Assembly (NCBI GenBank): GCA_965116565.1
Contig: OZ220699.1
Location: 3,348,001-3,412,000 of the forward strand
Length of the DNA stretch: 64,000 nt
Direction of reading: 5' to 3'
From: Bin87 sp965116565
Lineage (GTDB): Bacteria > Chloroflexota > Dehalococcoidia > Lucifugimonadales > UBA3495
Below are positions 9,238-18,079 of this stretch, in pieces (the first letter of the stretch is position 1; every line of letters starts with the position of its first letter). The notes under the pieces are model-generated. The model saw only the letters and a list, made by a program, of their open reading frames with translations, ran no database searches and was not told the origin of the DNA. A program made the translations under genes and the position numbers.

Positions 9238-9715
9238 TCCTTTCCACCCCCAAGTCAGGCGGCCACGTACTGATGACCTCATCAACGTCATCCTTTGCGA
9301 CGTCTCGCCAATCCTCAACGGCAGAGCCTGCCAATGGTATCTGTTCTGCGATTATGGCCTGAATTAGATCAAGGTTGTGGTCGGTGTGGTTTCCGTTTTT
9401 GAACCCTTCGATTCGCAAAGAGAGCCTGTACAGGCTGTCGCGTAAGGCTAATATGCTTCTCAGGGCTGAACGAGCGTGCGGCCTTATCACATCATATGCG
9501 GCGTCTCGCGCAGCATTTTGCCCGAATCGGTATGAGGCAAGCAACCCAGTGGTCAGTGTCACCACCTGAAACAGTACAGCCTCAAGCTGGGACAATTCGC
9601 GGATTGAAGATACTACAATCATCGCGCCCAGAGCAACGGCGAAAGCCAGCCACAGGGCGATAAGCGGCAAATCTCGCCACCACCTAGTTCGTCGCGCCGG
9701 GTTCCGTGAGCTCAT
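9221..9715 (-). CDS. Hypothetical membrane protein, 164 aa, two N-terminal helices
   Basis: The family is not recognised. The N-terminus is basic (NPARRTRWWRD) and leads into two hydrophobic helices at about residues 15-33 and 45-60. A cytoplasmic, helix-rich domain follows, with ARSALRSILALRDSLYRL and a C-terminal acidic tail. The start ATG has AGAGGTG upstream. It overlaps the following gene by 17 bases. The pair is flanked by etfA upstream and DUF1330 downstream, with no evident functional link. Confidence 0.6.
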   Translation of the reverse strand: MSSRNPARRTRWWRDLPLIALWLAFAVALGAMIVVSSIRELSQLEAVLFQVVTLTTGLLASYRFGQNAARDAAYDVIRPHARSALRSILALRDSLYRLSLRIEGFKNGNHTDHNLDLIQAIIAEQIPLAGSAVEDWRDVAKDDVDEVISTWPPDLGVERNDDSG

Positions 9716-9755
9716 CCCGGCGCACCTCTCGGGTTCGAGGTTATCGGAATCTGAC

Positions 9756-10754
9756 CTACGACTGCGTAAGCTCCCGCACCGTCTCCATGAGCGCCGGAAT
9801 CACTTTCTCCCAATCACCGACCACGCCGTAGCGCGCGTCCTTGAAGATGTTGGCGTCCGCGTCCTTGTTGATGGCGACGATCGCTTTCGATCCGCTGCAG
9901 CCGGCCATGTGCTGGCTCGCGCCCGATATCGCGACCGTGATGTACAGGTCGGGCGTGATCGTCTTGCCGGTCAGGCCCACCTGGTAGTTCGCCGGCACCC
10001 AGCCCGAGTCCACTGCCGCGCGCGATGCCCCGACGGCTCCGCCCAGCAGGTTCGCCAATTCTTCCAACTGCGAGAACGGCTCGGGCCCGCCCAGGCCGCG
10101 CCCTCCTGACACCACGATACGGGCGTCCTCCAGCTTGATCCCCTCAGCCTCCTCCCTAACCACGTCCACCACGCGGGTCTTCGCCGCCGATGGGTCGATC
10201 TCAACCGGGAAACCCACTACCTGTCCGCTCCGGCCGGCGTCGGCATCCAGCGGTTCGTAGGTCTTGGGGCGCAACGCGGCGATCTGCGGGGTCTGGTTGC
10301 AGCTCACCACTGCAACCGCGCTGCCTCCGTACACCGGACGGTTGGCCAGCAGCTTGCCCGTGCTCGCGTCGGCCGACACTTCCAGGCAGTCCTGGGCCAG
10401 TCCCACTCCGAGGCGGAACGCCAGCCTGGGAGCCAATTCGCGCCCTTCGTTGTTGCGGGCAATCAGGATTATGTTGGGGTTCGCCTCGCCGGCCAGCGAC
10501 TCCATTGCCGACAGGTACAGGTCGGGGTGGTAGTCGGCCAGCGACGGATTGGTGACGGCATAGACTTTGTCTGCGCCGTGGGCTATCGCTTGTTGCGGCG
10601 CCCCCGCCAGGTCCGCGCCGATCAGCCCGATGGATAGTTCCTGCCCCAGGGTGTCGGCCAGCGCGCGGCCGGCGGCAAGCAACTCCTGTGCGGTGCCGGC
10701 AAGCTCCCCCTGAGGGGCGTCGCCGAATACTAGGATTCCGGTAGCGTCTGCCAT
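9756..10754 (-). CDS. etfA: Electron transfer flavoprotein alpha subunit
   Basis: This is the FAD-binding subunit of ETF, which carries electrons from acyl-CoA dehydrogenases toward the quinone pool. The C-terminal FAD domain is clear: VSGGRGLGG, LGGAVGASRAAVDSGW, GLTGKTITPDLYI, and GASQHMAGCSGSKAIVAINKD. The length of 332 residues is normal. It lies 35 bases downstream of etfB in the same direction, the usual gene order. No ETF-quinone oxidoreductase gene is present in the window. Confidence 0.95.
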   Translation of the reverse strand: MADATGILVFGDAPQGELAGTAQELLAAGRALADTLGQELSIGLIGADLAGAPQQAIAHGADKVYAVTNPSLADYHPDLYLSAMESLAGEANPNIILIARNNEGRELAPRLAFRLGVGLAQDCLEVSADASTGKLLANRPVYGGSAVAVVSCNQTPQIAALRPKTYEPLDADAGRSGQVVGFPVEIDPSAAKTRVVDVVREEAEGIKLEDARIVVSGGRGLGGPEPFSQLEELANLLGGAVGASRAAVDSGWVPANYQVGLTGKTITPDLYITVAISGASQHMAGCSGSKAIVAINKDADANIFKDARYGVVGDWEKVIPALMETVRELTQS

Positions 10755-10789
10755 CGTTTTGTAGTCTCCGTGGTTGATTGACGGTCGGA

Positions 10790-11590
10790 TCAGATGAAGC
10801 GGTCTTCGCGCAGTTTCAGCGCCAGCTTGCGCGCGGCATCGGCATCGTCGTCCCCTTCGATGATCTCGCAGTCCTGCTCGCGTTCGGGCACGAAAAGATC
10901 ATGCAGCGTTACCCGCGGTTGCAGTTGCCCGTCGTCCAGATCGAGGTCGCCGGTCGTCCACACCGTGGGCCGCTTGCGTGTTGCCGCCATGATGCCGCGC
11001 AGCGTCGGATACCGGGGCTGGCCCAGTTCGTTGCTCACCGTCACCAGCGCGGGCAGATCGGCCTCCACCACCTCAAATCCGTCGGGCGCGAGCCTTTCGA
11101 CAATCACCTTCCCGTCCTTGATATCCACCTTCTTGCCCAGCGTAACGCACGCCATCCCCAGCGTCTCGGCCACGCCCAGCGGCACCTGCGCGTTGTCCCA
11201 GTCCGACGCCTGCCGACCGCAGATGATCAGATCAAACCCGCCCAGCTTGTTGATGGCGGACGTTAGCAACTGCACCGTGAAGAAAGAGTCCACCGAGTTT
11301 TCGAACGCGTCGTCCTGCAGCAGTACCAACTCGTCGGCGCCCATGGAAAGCGGCTTTTTCATCACGTCCAGGGCGAATGTCGTTCCCGAGGATATGACGG
11401 TGATGCTTGCGCCCTGCTCGTCTTTGATCTGCAGGGCGGCCTCCACGGCGTTCTCATCGAATCCGTTGACCACGGGAGGGATATTGGGCGGGGGAACAAC
11501 CTGACGGGCGTCAGGATCAATGCGAAAGGCGGCGGCCGGCATCTCAGGGTCCACGACCTGCTTTGCCAGCACGCAGATGTTCACGGGCAT
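10790..11590 (-). CDS. etfB: Electron transfer flavoprotein beta subunit
   Basis: This is the AMP-binding partner subunit of ETF. The sequence begins MPVNICVLAKQVVDPE and contains the family features NGFDENAVEAALQIKDE, LSMGADELVLLQDD, LIICGRQASDWDNAQVP and the recognition-loop region ending in ALVTVSNELGQPRYP. The length of 266 residues is typical. It is the first gene of the etfBA unit. GGGAG lies upstream of the ATG. Confidence 0.95.
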   Translation of the reverse strand: MPVNICVLAKQVVDPEMPAAAFRIDPDARQVVPPPNIPPVVNGFDENAVEAALQIKDEQGASITVISSGTTFALDVMKKPLSMGADELVLLQDDAFENSVDSFFTVQLLTSAINKLGGFDLIICGRQASDWDNAQVPLGVAETLGMACVTLGKKVDIKDGKVIVERLAPDGFEVVEADLPALVTVSNELGQPRYPTLRGIMAATRKRPTVWTTGDLDLDDGQLQPRVTLHDLFVPEREQDCEIIEGDDDADAARKLALKLREDRFI

Positions 11591-12229
11591 AGGAAGGTTA
11601 CTCCCGGCTTGCGGCGAAATAGGGCTATGTGAAACTAATCACTAATCTATTATAGCGTCAAACTCAGCCGCCACAACCTGTACGACCCCTCACGCGTACC
11701 CACTTCCCCATCGCCAGGAGCGGAATCCCCTCAGGGAGCGGAATCCCCTCAGGGAGCGGAATCCCCTTCAGGGAGCGGAATCCCCTTCAGGGAGCGGAAT
11801 CCCCTTCAGGGAGCGGAATCCCCTCAGGAACGGAGTCTGCCTCCCGCGCAATGCCAGTCCGATGACATCGCTCCCTTGCCCGTCCCTACATCCCATCCTT
11901 ACCATTCAATTATCCCATCTCCTAACGCCATCAATCGCCCAACGCCCTCCGGTGCCCAACCCTCGAACCGTCCAATCCCCAACCTCGAACGCCGCTCCAC
12001 CAAATCCTCCCGCCAACCCTCCAAAACCACCAATATCGCCCTCATATCCGGCCCAATCCGCCCCCATTCACCCCCACCGGCCAACCCAACGCCCTACTCA
12101 AATGAACGGAAATGAGCGGAAATGAGCGCGTTTCAGCCAAAATCCCCACCATCCCAATCTAATCTCCAATCCCCTTCATCCCGTCCATCCCGTTCATCCC
12201 GGTAACAACTCCCCCTCCGAGGTAACCCC
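11591..12229. other. Non-coding divergent region, pyrimidine-rich plus strand
   Basis: No convincing gene is seen. From about 11690 to 12228 the plus strand is strongly C/T-rich (repeats of CCCATC, CCCAAC and CATCCCGT), with a minisatellite at 11717-11827. Three near-copies of AAATGAGCGG lie at about 12100-12125. The region separates the divergently oriented etfB and the gene at 12230. Confidence 0.6.
11717..11827. repeat. 18/19-bp tandem minisatellite, six copies
   Basis: The unit GGAGCGGAATCCCCTTCAG begins at 11717, 11735, 11753, 11772, 11791 and 11810. The first periods are 18 bases, and the later ones 19 through an extra T. A degenerate seventh unit starts near 11826. There are no spacers, so this is not CRISPR, and the mixed period rules out a coding repeat. 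Confidence 0.9.
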
Positions 12230-12562
12230 ATGACCATCTCCCAAATCCGCCGCCGCATCGACGCCCTCAAGGGCCGGTTCGCTCGCGAACTCGCCATCAT
12301 CAAACTCCGCCGCATCGCCGAAGCCGTCGCCCACGACTGGGACCCCGACCATCCTCCCGAACCCGCCGACGTCATCGACCGCATCGCCAAAGCCGGCTTC
12401 TGCCTCAACACCTTCACCAACCTCAGCCGCTATCTCAAAGACATTCGACTCCAGATTGACGTCCCCAACTCCGAATCCATCGTCCTCAACCTCCTCCCCT
12501 GGGCCAGCGCCGGACGCTACCGCGAACTCCTCCGCTGGGACCTGCCCGCCCCAACCCGGTAA
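12230..12562 (+). CDS. Hypothetical protein, 110 aa, helical and basic
   Basis: I do not recognise the family. The ATG follows CCGAGGTAACCCC, with GAGG as a plausible ribosome binding site. The protein begins MTISQIRRRIDALKGRFARE and is rich in Arg and helices, with a tryptophan-containing HDWDPDHPPEPADV segment and a C-terminal LPWASAGRYRELLRWDLP. Codon usage (C-ending codons, GCC/ATC) matches genuine genes of the window. The composition resembles small phage- or repeat-associated basic proteins, but no function can be stated. Confidence 0.55.
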   Translation: MTISQIRRRIDALKGRFARELAIIKLRRIAEAVAHDWDPDHPPEPADVIDRIAKAGFCLNTFTNLSRYLKDIRLQIDVPNSESIVLNLLPWASAGRYRELLRWDLPAPTR

Positions 12563-12691
12563 CGATGGCGGTTCCCCAAATTGGGTGCGCGTGAGGTATT
12601 ACCCTTGGACGTCGTTATCACAACGCACGATGACACGTATCAAACGCTATGGTAATCTTGGGCCGACCACATCAGTTTGAGGAGAATCACA

Positions 12692-14137
12692 ATGTGCGCC
12701 ATGGTAAAGACTCGCAACGGCCTCACCGTAACCACCGCGTCGCCCGCCGCAGCCGACCTGTATCAGGAAGGCCTCGACCTGGTTCTGTCCCAGAACTATG
12801 GGCCGGAGGAAAAGATCCGGGCCGCCATCGACGCCGATGACGGGTTCGCCATGGCCAACGTGGTGCTGGCCTATGTCCTGCACCTGCAGCTGAACGTCCC
12901 CGCCGCGCGCGCCGCCGCCGAACGGGCCGTGGAACTTTCTGCTGGAGTCTCTCAGCACGAGCAGCAGACGGCCCGGATAATGCACTGTTTCACCCACGGC
13001 AAGGGTACCGAAGCCATCAAACTGGTGCACGAGCACCTGGCCGAATTTCCCACCGACACCCTCGCCATGCGCGTGGCGCAGCGACTCTACATGCTGGGCT
13101 GCTTCGGCGCCGGTGTTCCCGACTTCCCCAACCACCTCATGGCGTTGATGAGCAGAGTGGCGCCCGCCAACGGCGATGACTGGGCGTTCCTCGGCCAGTA
13201 CGCTTTTGCCCACCACGAGACCAACCAGCCCGAAAAAGCCATGGACCTGGCGCTGCGCTCGCTGGACGGCAACCCGCAGAATGCGGTCGCCTCTCACTCC
13301 GTCACCCATTCGTACTTTGAGCAGGGCGACGCCGCCAACGGGGGTCGGTGGCTGGGTGACTGGCTCGATGGTTTCGACCGCCGCGCCTCATATAACACCC
13401 ATCTCTCCTGGCACCTGGCCCTTTTTGAACTCGCCCAGGGCCGGTACGGGCAGGCGCTGGACCTCTACGAAACCCACATCCGCCCCGGTGTTCAGGCGCG
13501 GAACCTTTCGAACCTGCAAGACGCGGCGTCGTTGATGTGGCGGTTGCAGATCTATTCCGGCGTAGCCCCCGACAAGCCGTGGGATGAAGTCCGCGATCTG
13601 GCGCTGCCCGCCGCCGACGGTCCCGGCGCAGCCTTCCGCGATTGCCACGCCGCATTGGCCTTCGCCGGCGCCGGCGATGCCGAGGCGACCCAGCGCCTGG
13701 TGGACCGCCTCACATCCCAGGGCGAGAAGGGCGACGACCTCTCCCGCGAAATGACCCTGCCCATCGCGTTGGGCGCGGCCGCGTTCGTCGCCGGTGATTA
13801 CGACCAGGCGGCGGACCTGATGGGCCCGACCTACCCGATGATGGCCCGCATCGGCGGCAGCCACGCCCAGCGCGAGGTGTTCGAGGACACTCTGCTGGAG
13901 ACCTACATCCGGGCCGGCCGCTACGATGACGCCAAGGAAATGCTCGACGAGCGCCTGTCCCGCCGTTCCTCCGTGCGCGATACCTATTGGTACGGACGGC
14001 TGGAAGCCGAAGCGGTTCAGGGCAACCCCGAGGCTTCCCGGGAGCTTCTGGTTAGGGCGCGAGCAGCCTGGGCGCCCACCGCCGACGAAAGCGCCGCGGA
14101 ACTGCAGCGTCTCGCCACCACCCTGGACTGCGGTTAG
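12692..14137 (+). CDS. TTC38-like tetratricopeptide repeat protein
   Basis: This 481-residue soluble protein is made of degenerate TPR-like helical pairs across its whole length. Its LQLNVPAARAAAERAVELS, SVTHSYFEQGD and HLSWHLALFELAQGRYGQAL segments are characteristic of the TTC38 family. Members are found in bacteria and animals and have no proven enzymatic role. The ATG (protein MCAMVKTRNG) is chosen because GAGGAGA lies at 12679-12684. A TTG five codons upstream is less likely. The gene converges on the exonuclease gene with a 4-base overlap of stop codons. Confidence 0.8.
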   Translation: MCAMVKTRNGLTVTTASPAAADLYQEGLDLVLSQNYGPEEKIRAAIDADDGFAMANVVLAYVLHLQLNVPAARAAAERAVELSAGVSQHEQQTARIMHCFTHGKGTEAIKLVHEHLAEFPTDTLAMRVAQRLYMLGCFGAGVPDFPNHLMALMSRVAPANGDDWAFLGQYAFAHHETNQPEKAMDLALRSLDGNPQNAVASHSVTHSYFEQGDAANGGRWLGDWLDGFDRRASYNTHLSWHLALFELAQGRYGQALDLYETHIRPGVQARNLSNLQDAASLMWRLQIYSGVAPDKPWDEVRDLALPAADGPGAAFRDCHAALAFAGAGDAEATQRLVDRLTSQGEKGDDLSREMTLPIALGAAAFVAGDYDQAADLMGPTYPMMARIGGSHAQREVFEDTLLETYIRAGRYDDAKEMLDERLSRRSSVRDTYWYGRLEAEAVQGNPEASRELLVRARAAWAPTADESAAELQRLATTLDCG

Positions 14138-15018
14138 GTCGATACCGGTTCCGGCAGCCTGGTCAGCAGGGATTCCAGTCCCAGCGATCGGCAGAACTCT
14201 GCGAAGTCAGGTTGCCGGACACCCCTCCAACGCAACTGGTCGGGGTCGGTTTCCGATAACGGCACGTCCAACCTCAGCGTCGCCAGCCGGCGATAGAGCT
14301 GCGCGTCGTCCATCCGCTCCGCCAGCCCCCCGGCCAATCCACCCGCACCCCGTACGCTGATGTCCCATTCGCCGGCATCCAGCGGGATCGCATCCATGCT
14401 CCCGTATCGCGTCAGCACCGTAGCCGTGGTTCGGGCTCCCCAGCGCGGTATGCCGGGAATGCCGTCGGCGGAATCTCCCACCAGCGCGAGGTAGTCCGGG
14501 ATGGATGCCGGCGGGACGCCAAACTTCTCTACGACCCCAGCCTCATCCATCACTTCACCCTTCCGCCGGTCCAGCGCAACGATCCGCTGCCCGGACACCG
14601 CCTGCGCCAGGTCCTTGTCCGGCGAGCACATCAAAACCTGCTCGACCTCGCGGTGACCAGCGAACCTCACCGCGGCCGTGGCCAGGGCGTCGTCCGCCTC
14701 GAACTCCACCATCGGCCACACCGTCAAGCCTAACGCCTCAGACATTTGCTCTGCGAGCGGAAACTGCGCCAGCAGTCCGGGTTCCACGCCGTCGCCCGTT
14801 TTGTATCCGTCGAACATGTCGTTCCGAAAGGAACGTATGACGGAATCAAACGCCACGCCCACGTGGGTGACGTCCGGTTGATTGAGCAACGCGATCAGCG
14901 ACTGGGCCAGTCCATGCGTTGCCTTAATGTCCGTGCCGTCCAGGGCGGTCCGGCCGGGGCGCGGAGAATAGTGGGCGCGAAAAAGCTCGTATGTCCCATC
15001 AACCAGGTGAATCTTCAT
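14134..15018 (-). CDS. Stand-alone 5'-3' exonuclease (Pol I N-terminal type)
   Basis: This is a flap-endonuclease/5' nuclease domain without an attached polymerase. The metal-binding acidic motifs are visible: HLVDGTYELFRA, FDSVIRSFRNDMFDGYKTG, EFEADDALATAA, CSPDKDLAQAV, and GDSADGIPGIPRWG, which includes the helix-hairpin-helix region. At 294 residues it matches stand-alone ExoIX/FEN-like proteins. It is probably involved in RNA-primer or flap removal. It is the last gene of the minus-strand cluster that begins near 21.2 kb, 31 bases after a Uma2 gene. Confidence 0.88.
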   Translation of the reverse strand: MKIHLVDGTYELFRAHYSPRPGRTALDGTDIKATHGLAQSLIALLNQPDVTHVGVAFDSVIRSFRNDMFDGYKTGDGVEPGLLAQFPLAEQMSEALGLTVWPMVEFEADDALATAAVRFAGHREVEQVLMCSPDKDLAQAVSGQRIVALDRRKGEVMDEAGVVEKFGVPPASIPDYLALVGDSADGIPGIPRWGARTTATVLTRYGSMDAIPLDAGEWDISVRGAGGLAGGLAERMDDAQLYRRLATLRLDVPLSETDPDQLRWRGVRQPDFAEFCRSLGLESLLTRLPEPVST

Positions 15019-15049
15019 AACGGCATCCCGCCCGCTGGGAGAGACGTGG

Positions 15050-15745
15050 CTATTCGCTCACATTTTCGTGCAGCGCGAATATCCGCTGCCGCACCTCGAA
15101 CACAAAGCCCGGCATCACCGGATCACCGCTCAACGATTCCGGATCGTCCAGTATCTCCACATCCATTCCAGCCCGGTAAACGTGGACCTGCCGCCCATAG
15201 GGGTCAATCAGCCAACCCAACAGTGCCCCGTTGGACATATAGCGCTCCATCTTGCGCTGCAACGGCGGCAGCGTGTCCGTCCCAGACACTATCTCAGCTA
15301 CGAACGCAGGACACACGGTGATAGCTCGATTTTCAGACGCCGGCGGGAGCGCGTCAACCTGTTCCGGCGAGAGCCAAAGGGCATCGGGCCGTATCCTGGA
15401 TCCATCCGGCAATCGCATATTGGCGTTGGCGCCGTACGCTTCCCCTCCGTATTGATCCTCCCAAATGCCCAAAGCCGTTGCCAGTCTAAATTCGGCCCGC
15501 CCGCCGCCTCGATTCACCATCGGACTGATTATCAACTCCCCGTCGCTGGTCATCTCCAGCTGCAAACCCCGTTCCTCGTTCACTTTCTCGAGGTCCACAA
15601 ACCATCGGTCAATCTCGTCGTCCGTCAATTTGCCGGCAACGGATTCCAGGATCGGCCTGATGTTCACCGACACGGGACGCGTCAGTTCAACGTCGGCATC
15701 ATCCGCGGGCGCTTTCACCCCCGCCCGTGCGACAGTCGTTGCCAT
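15050..15745 (-). CDS. Uma2 family (DUF820) putative endonuclease, copy 1
   Basis: The Uma2 family has a PD-(D/E)XK nuclease-like fold. The acidic and lysine positions are seen in RPDALWLSPEQ, CPAFVAEIVSG and QRKMERYMSNGALLGWLIDP. The length is 231 residues. The coding region starts 2 bases after copy 2 ends. Its 5' and 3' thirds are almost identical in DNA to copy 2, while the middle (about 15320-15515) differs at many synonymous sites. The cellular role of Uma2 proteins is unknown, although they are numerous in cyanobacteria and Chloroflexota. Confidence 0.88.
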   Translation of the reverse strand: MATTVARAGVKAPADDADVELTRPVSVNIRPILESVAGKLTDDEIDRWFVDLEKVNEERGLQLEMTSDGELIISPMVNRGGGRAEFRLATALGIWEDQYGGEAYGANANMRLPDGSRIRPDALWLSPEQVDALPPASENRAITVCPAFVAEIVSGTDTLPPLQRKMERYMSNGALLGWLIDPYGRQVHVYRAGMDVEILDDPESLSGDPVMPGFVFEVRQRIFALHENVSE

Positions 15746-15747
15746 TT

Positions 15748-16446
15748 CTAGGATCCCCCGACGTCGGCGTGCAGCGCGAATATCCGCTGCCGCACCTCGA
15801 ACACGAAGCCCGGCATCACCGGATCACCGCTCAACGATTCCGGATCGTCCAGTATCTCCACATCCATTCCAGCCCGGTAAACGTGGACCTGCTGCCCATA
15901 GGGATCAATCAGCCAACCCAGCAGTGCCCCGTTGGACATATAGCGCTCCATCTTGCGCTGCAACGGCGGCAGCGTGTCCGTCCCAGACACTATCTCAGCT
16001 ACGAACGCAGGACACACGGTTATGGCTCTGTCCTCGGACGCCGGAGGCAACTCAGCCACCTGCTCGGGTGACAGCCATAATGCATCAGGGCGTATGCGAG
16101 AGCCGTCCGGCAGGCGCGTGTTCGCGTTGGCGCCGGCGACCTCCCCTCCGTTGGCTTCCACCCAGATAAACAGGCTTCCAAAAAGTTGGGTTTCGGCAGC
16201 CAGGCCGCCTCGGTTCACCATCGGACTGATTATCAACTCCCCGTCGCTGGTCATCTCCAGCTGCAAACCCCGTTCCTCGTTCACTTTCCCGAGGTCCACA
16301 AACCATCGGTCAATCTCGTCGTCCGTCAATTTGCCGGCAACGGATTCCAGGATCGGCCTGATGTTCACCGACACGGGACGCGTCAGTTCAACGTCGGCAT
16401 CGTCAATGGCCGCAGCAATCCTCTGGGAAACGGCGGTCGTCGCCAT
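15748..16446 (-). CDS. Uma2 family (DUF820) putative endonuclease, copy 2
   Basis: This is a 232-residue paralogue of the downstream gene with the same motifs: RPDALWLSPEQ, CPAFVAEIVSG, and QRKMERYMSNG. It follows malate synthase by 18 bases and is probably in the same transcript. The region coding for the N-terminal 80 residues and the region coding for the C-terminal 85 are nearly base-for-base the same as in copy 1. The central part carries both amino-acid changes (for example ETQLFGSLFIW against EFRLATALGIW) and many synonymous ones. Confidence 0.88.
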   Translation of the reverse strand: MATTAVSQRIAAAIDDADVELTRPVSVNIRPILESVAGKLTDDEIDRWFVDLGKVNEERGLQLEMTSDGELIISPMVNRGGLAAETQLFGSLFIWVEANGGEVAGANANTRLPDGSRIRPDALWLSPEQVAELPPASEDRAITVCPAFVAEIVSGTDTLPPLQRKMERYMSNGALLGWLIDPYGQQVHVYRAGMDVEILDDPESLSGDPVMPGFVFEVRQRIFALHADVGGS

Positions 16447-16464
16447 GGCGGTCAGCCTTTCGGG

Positions 16465-18042
16465 TCAGTCCAGATAGCGGTACCCGGGCAGTGTCAGAAA
16501 TTCAACAAACTCGTCGGACAGCACGATCTCGTCCAGAAGTTCCACCGCCTTGTCCAGAGAGCCGGCATTTTCCTGCCCCCTCAGATTCACCAGTGCGGCA
16601 GCCTCCTCCGCTCGCACCTGTCGGTACAGTTCGGCGGTGACCGGTCGGCCGTCGTCCAGCGACGCTCCGTGCCGTATCCATTGCCACAACTGCGAGCGGG
16701 AAATCTCCGCGGTAGCGGCATCCTCCATCAGCCCGTAGATCGCCACGGCGCCGTTGCCGCGCGTCCAGGCGTCAACGTATTGCAGCGCCACGCTGACGTT
16801 GTTGCGCAACCCTGTCTCGGTAATCTGACCCTCCGGTACCGCCAGCAAATCGTCGGGCGCAATGCGCACCTCCGGAATCACAGACAGCTGGTTCTCGGTG
16901 GAGAATGCCGACCGGAAAACATCCAGCACCGGCGGCACCAGGCCGGGATGAGCCACCCATGCCCCGTCGAAGCCCTGATCAGCCTCGCGCTGTTTGTCGG
17001 AGCGCACCTGCGCAAATGCCGCCTCGTTCGCAGCTTCGTCGTCGCGGCGCGGGATGAATGCCGACATGCCACCCAGCGCATGCGCTCCCCTGCGATGGCA
17101 GGTGTTGACCAGCAGATGCGCCGCCGACGTGAGGAAATGGGTCGCCATCGTAACCTGCGCCCGGTCCGGGAAAACCATGTCCGACCGGTTGTTGAACACC
17201 TTGATCACGCTGAATATGTAGTCCCACCGCCCCAGGTTCAGACCCGCCGGCCGTTCCCTGAACTCGTAGAGAATCTCCTCCATCTCAAACGCGGCCAGGA
17301 TGTGCTCAATCAGCACGGTCGGACTGATGCTGCCGTGGGGAATATCCAGTCGCTCCTCGGCATAGGTGAACACTTCGTTCCACAACCGCGCTTCCAGATA
17401 CGACTGCATCTTGGGCAGGTAGTAGTACGGGCCGGTTCCGTGGCTCTGTTGCGCAACCCGATTGTGATAGATGGTCAGGCCGAAATCGAAAAAGCTGCCG
17501 GCTACGGGCTCACCATCCACCAGCACATGCCGCTCCATAAGGTGCAACCCGCGCGGCCGTACGCACAACGTGGCAGTCTCGTCATTCAGCCGGTACTGCC
17601 GGCCATCCGCCGCTTCATCGCTGATGGTGCGTCGGTACGCATCCCGCACGTTCAGTTGCCCGTCCAGCGTAGGGAGCCACGCCGGGGAATGAGCATCCTC
17701 AAAGTCGGTCATATAGACCTGCGCGCCGCAGTTCAGCGCGTTGATCACCATGCGGCGGTTGGACGACGGCCCCGTGATCTCAACGCGCCGGTTGGACAGG
17801 TCGGCCGGCGCCGGCTGCACCCTCCAGTCCCCTTCACGCACGCCACGCGTTTCGGTCAGGAAATCCGGCGTCGCCCCTGCGTCAATCTCTGCCTGCCTAC
17901 GCGCCCGCGCTGACATCAGCCGGCGGCGTGCGGTTTCAAAATTGCGGTGCAACTCGGCGACGAACTCAAGCGCGTCGTCCGTAACGACTTCAGCGTACTG
18001 CGCCGGCACGGGTCCGAGGATCTGAACGTTGTTGTCTGCCAT
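16465..18042 (-). CDS. aceB: Malate synthase A
   Basis: This enzyme condenses glyoxylate with acetyl-CoA to malate, the second step of the glyoxylate shunt. Family signatures include RPAGLNLGRWDYIFS, TDFEDAHSP, RPRGLHLMERHV and AIYGLMEDAATAEISR. The protein has 525 residues, the normal size for the A isoform. The start is taken at the ATG giving MADNNVQILG, which has AAGGTAG upstream. An earlier in-frame start would add 20 atypical residues and overlap the neighbour. No isocitrate lyase gene is in the window. The upstream PEPCK-like gene fits a C2-to-sugar route. Confidence 0.95.
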   Translation of the reverse strand: MADNNVQILGPVPAQYAEVVTDDALEFVAELHRNFETARRRLMSARARRQAEIDAGATPDFLTETRGVREGDWRVQPAPADLSNRRVEITGPSSNRRMVINALNCGAQVYMTDFEDAHSPAWLPTLDGQLNVRDAYRRTISDEAADGRQYRLNDETATLCVRPRGLHLMERHVLVDGEPVAGSFFDFGLTIYHNRVAQQSHGTGPYYYLPKMQSYLEARLWNEVFTYAEERLDIPHGSISPTVLIEHILAAFEMEEILYEFRERPAGLNLGRWDYIFSVIKVFNNRSDMVFPDRAQVTMATHFLTSAAHLLVNTCHRRGAHALGGMSAFIPRRDDEAANEAAFAQVRSDKQREADQGFDGAWVAHPGLVPPVLDVFRSAFSTENQLSVIPEVRIAPDDLLAVPEGQITETGLRNNVSVALQYVDAWTRGNGAVAIYGLMEDAATAEISRSQLWQWIRHGASLDDGRPVTAELYRQVRAEEAAALVNLRGQENAGSLDKAVELLDEIVLSDEFVEFLTLPGYRYLD

Positions 18043-18079
18043 ATCTACCTTGTCCAAATTCGGCGGTATTCGTCGGATG

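Noticed and set aside
11717..11827. Possible CRISPR array
   Set aside because: The repeats are directly abutting without spacers and the unit is only 18-19 bases.
11899..12084. Possible 61-residue minus-strand gene in the pyrimidine-rich region
   Set aside because: It has no ribosome binding site, a composition set by the C/T-rich opposite strand, and no known motif.
16186..17913. Plus-strand open frame (575 codons) opposite malate synthase
   Set aside because: It is antisense to aceB and has no recognisable domain. The reverse frame matches the malate synthase family along its whole length.
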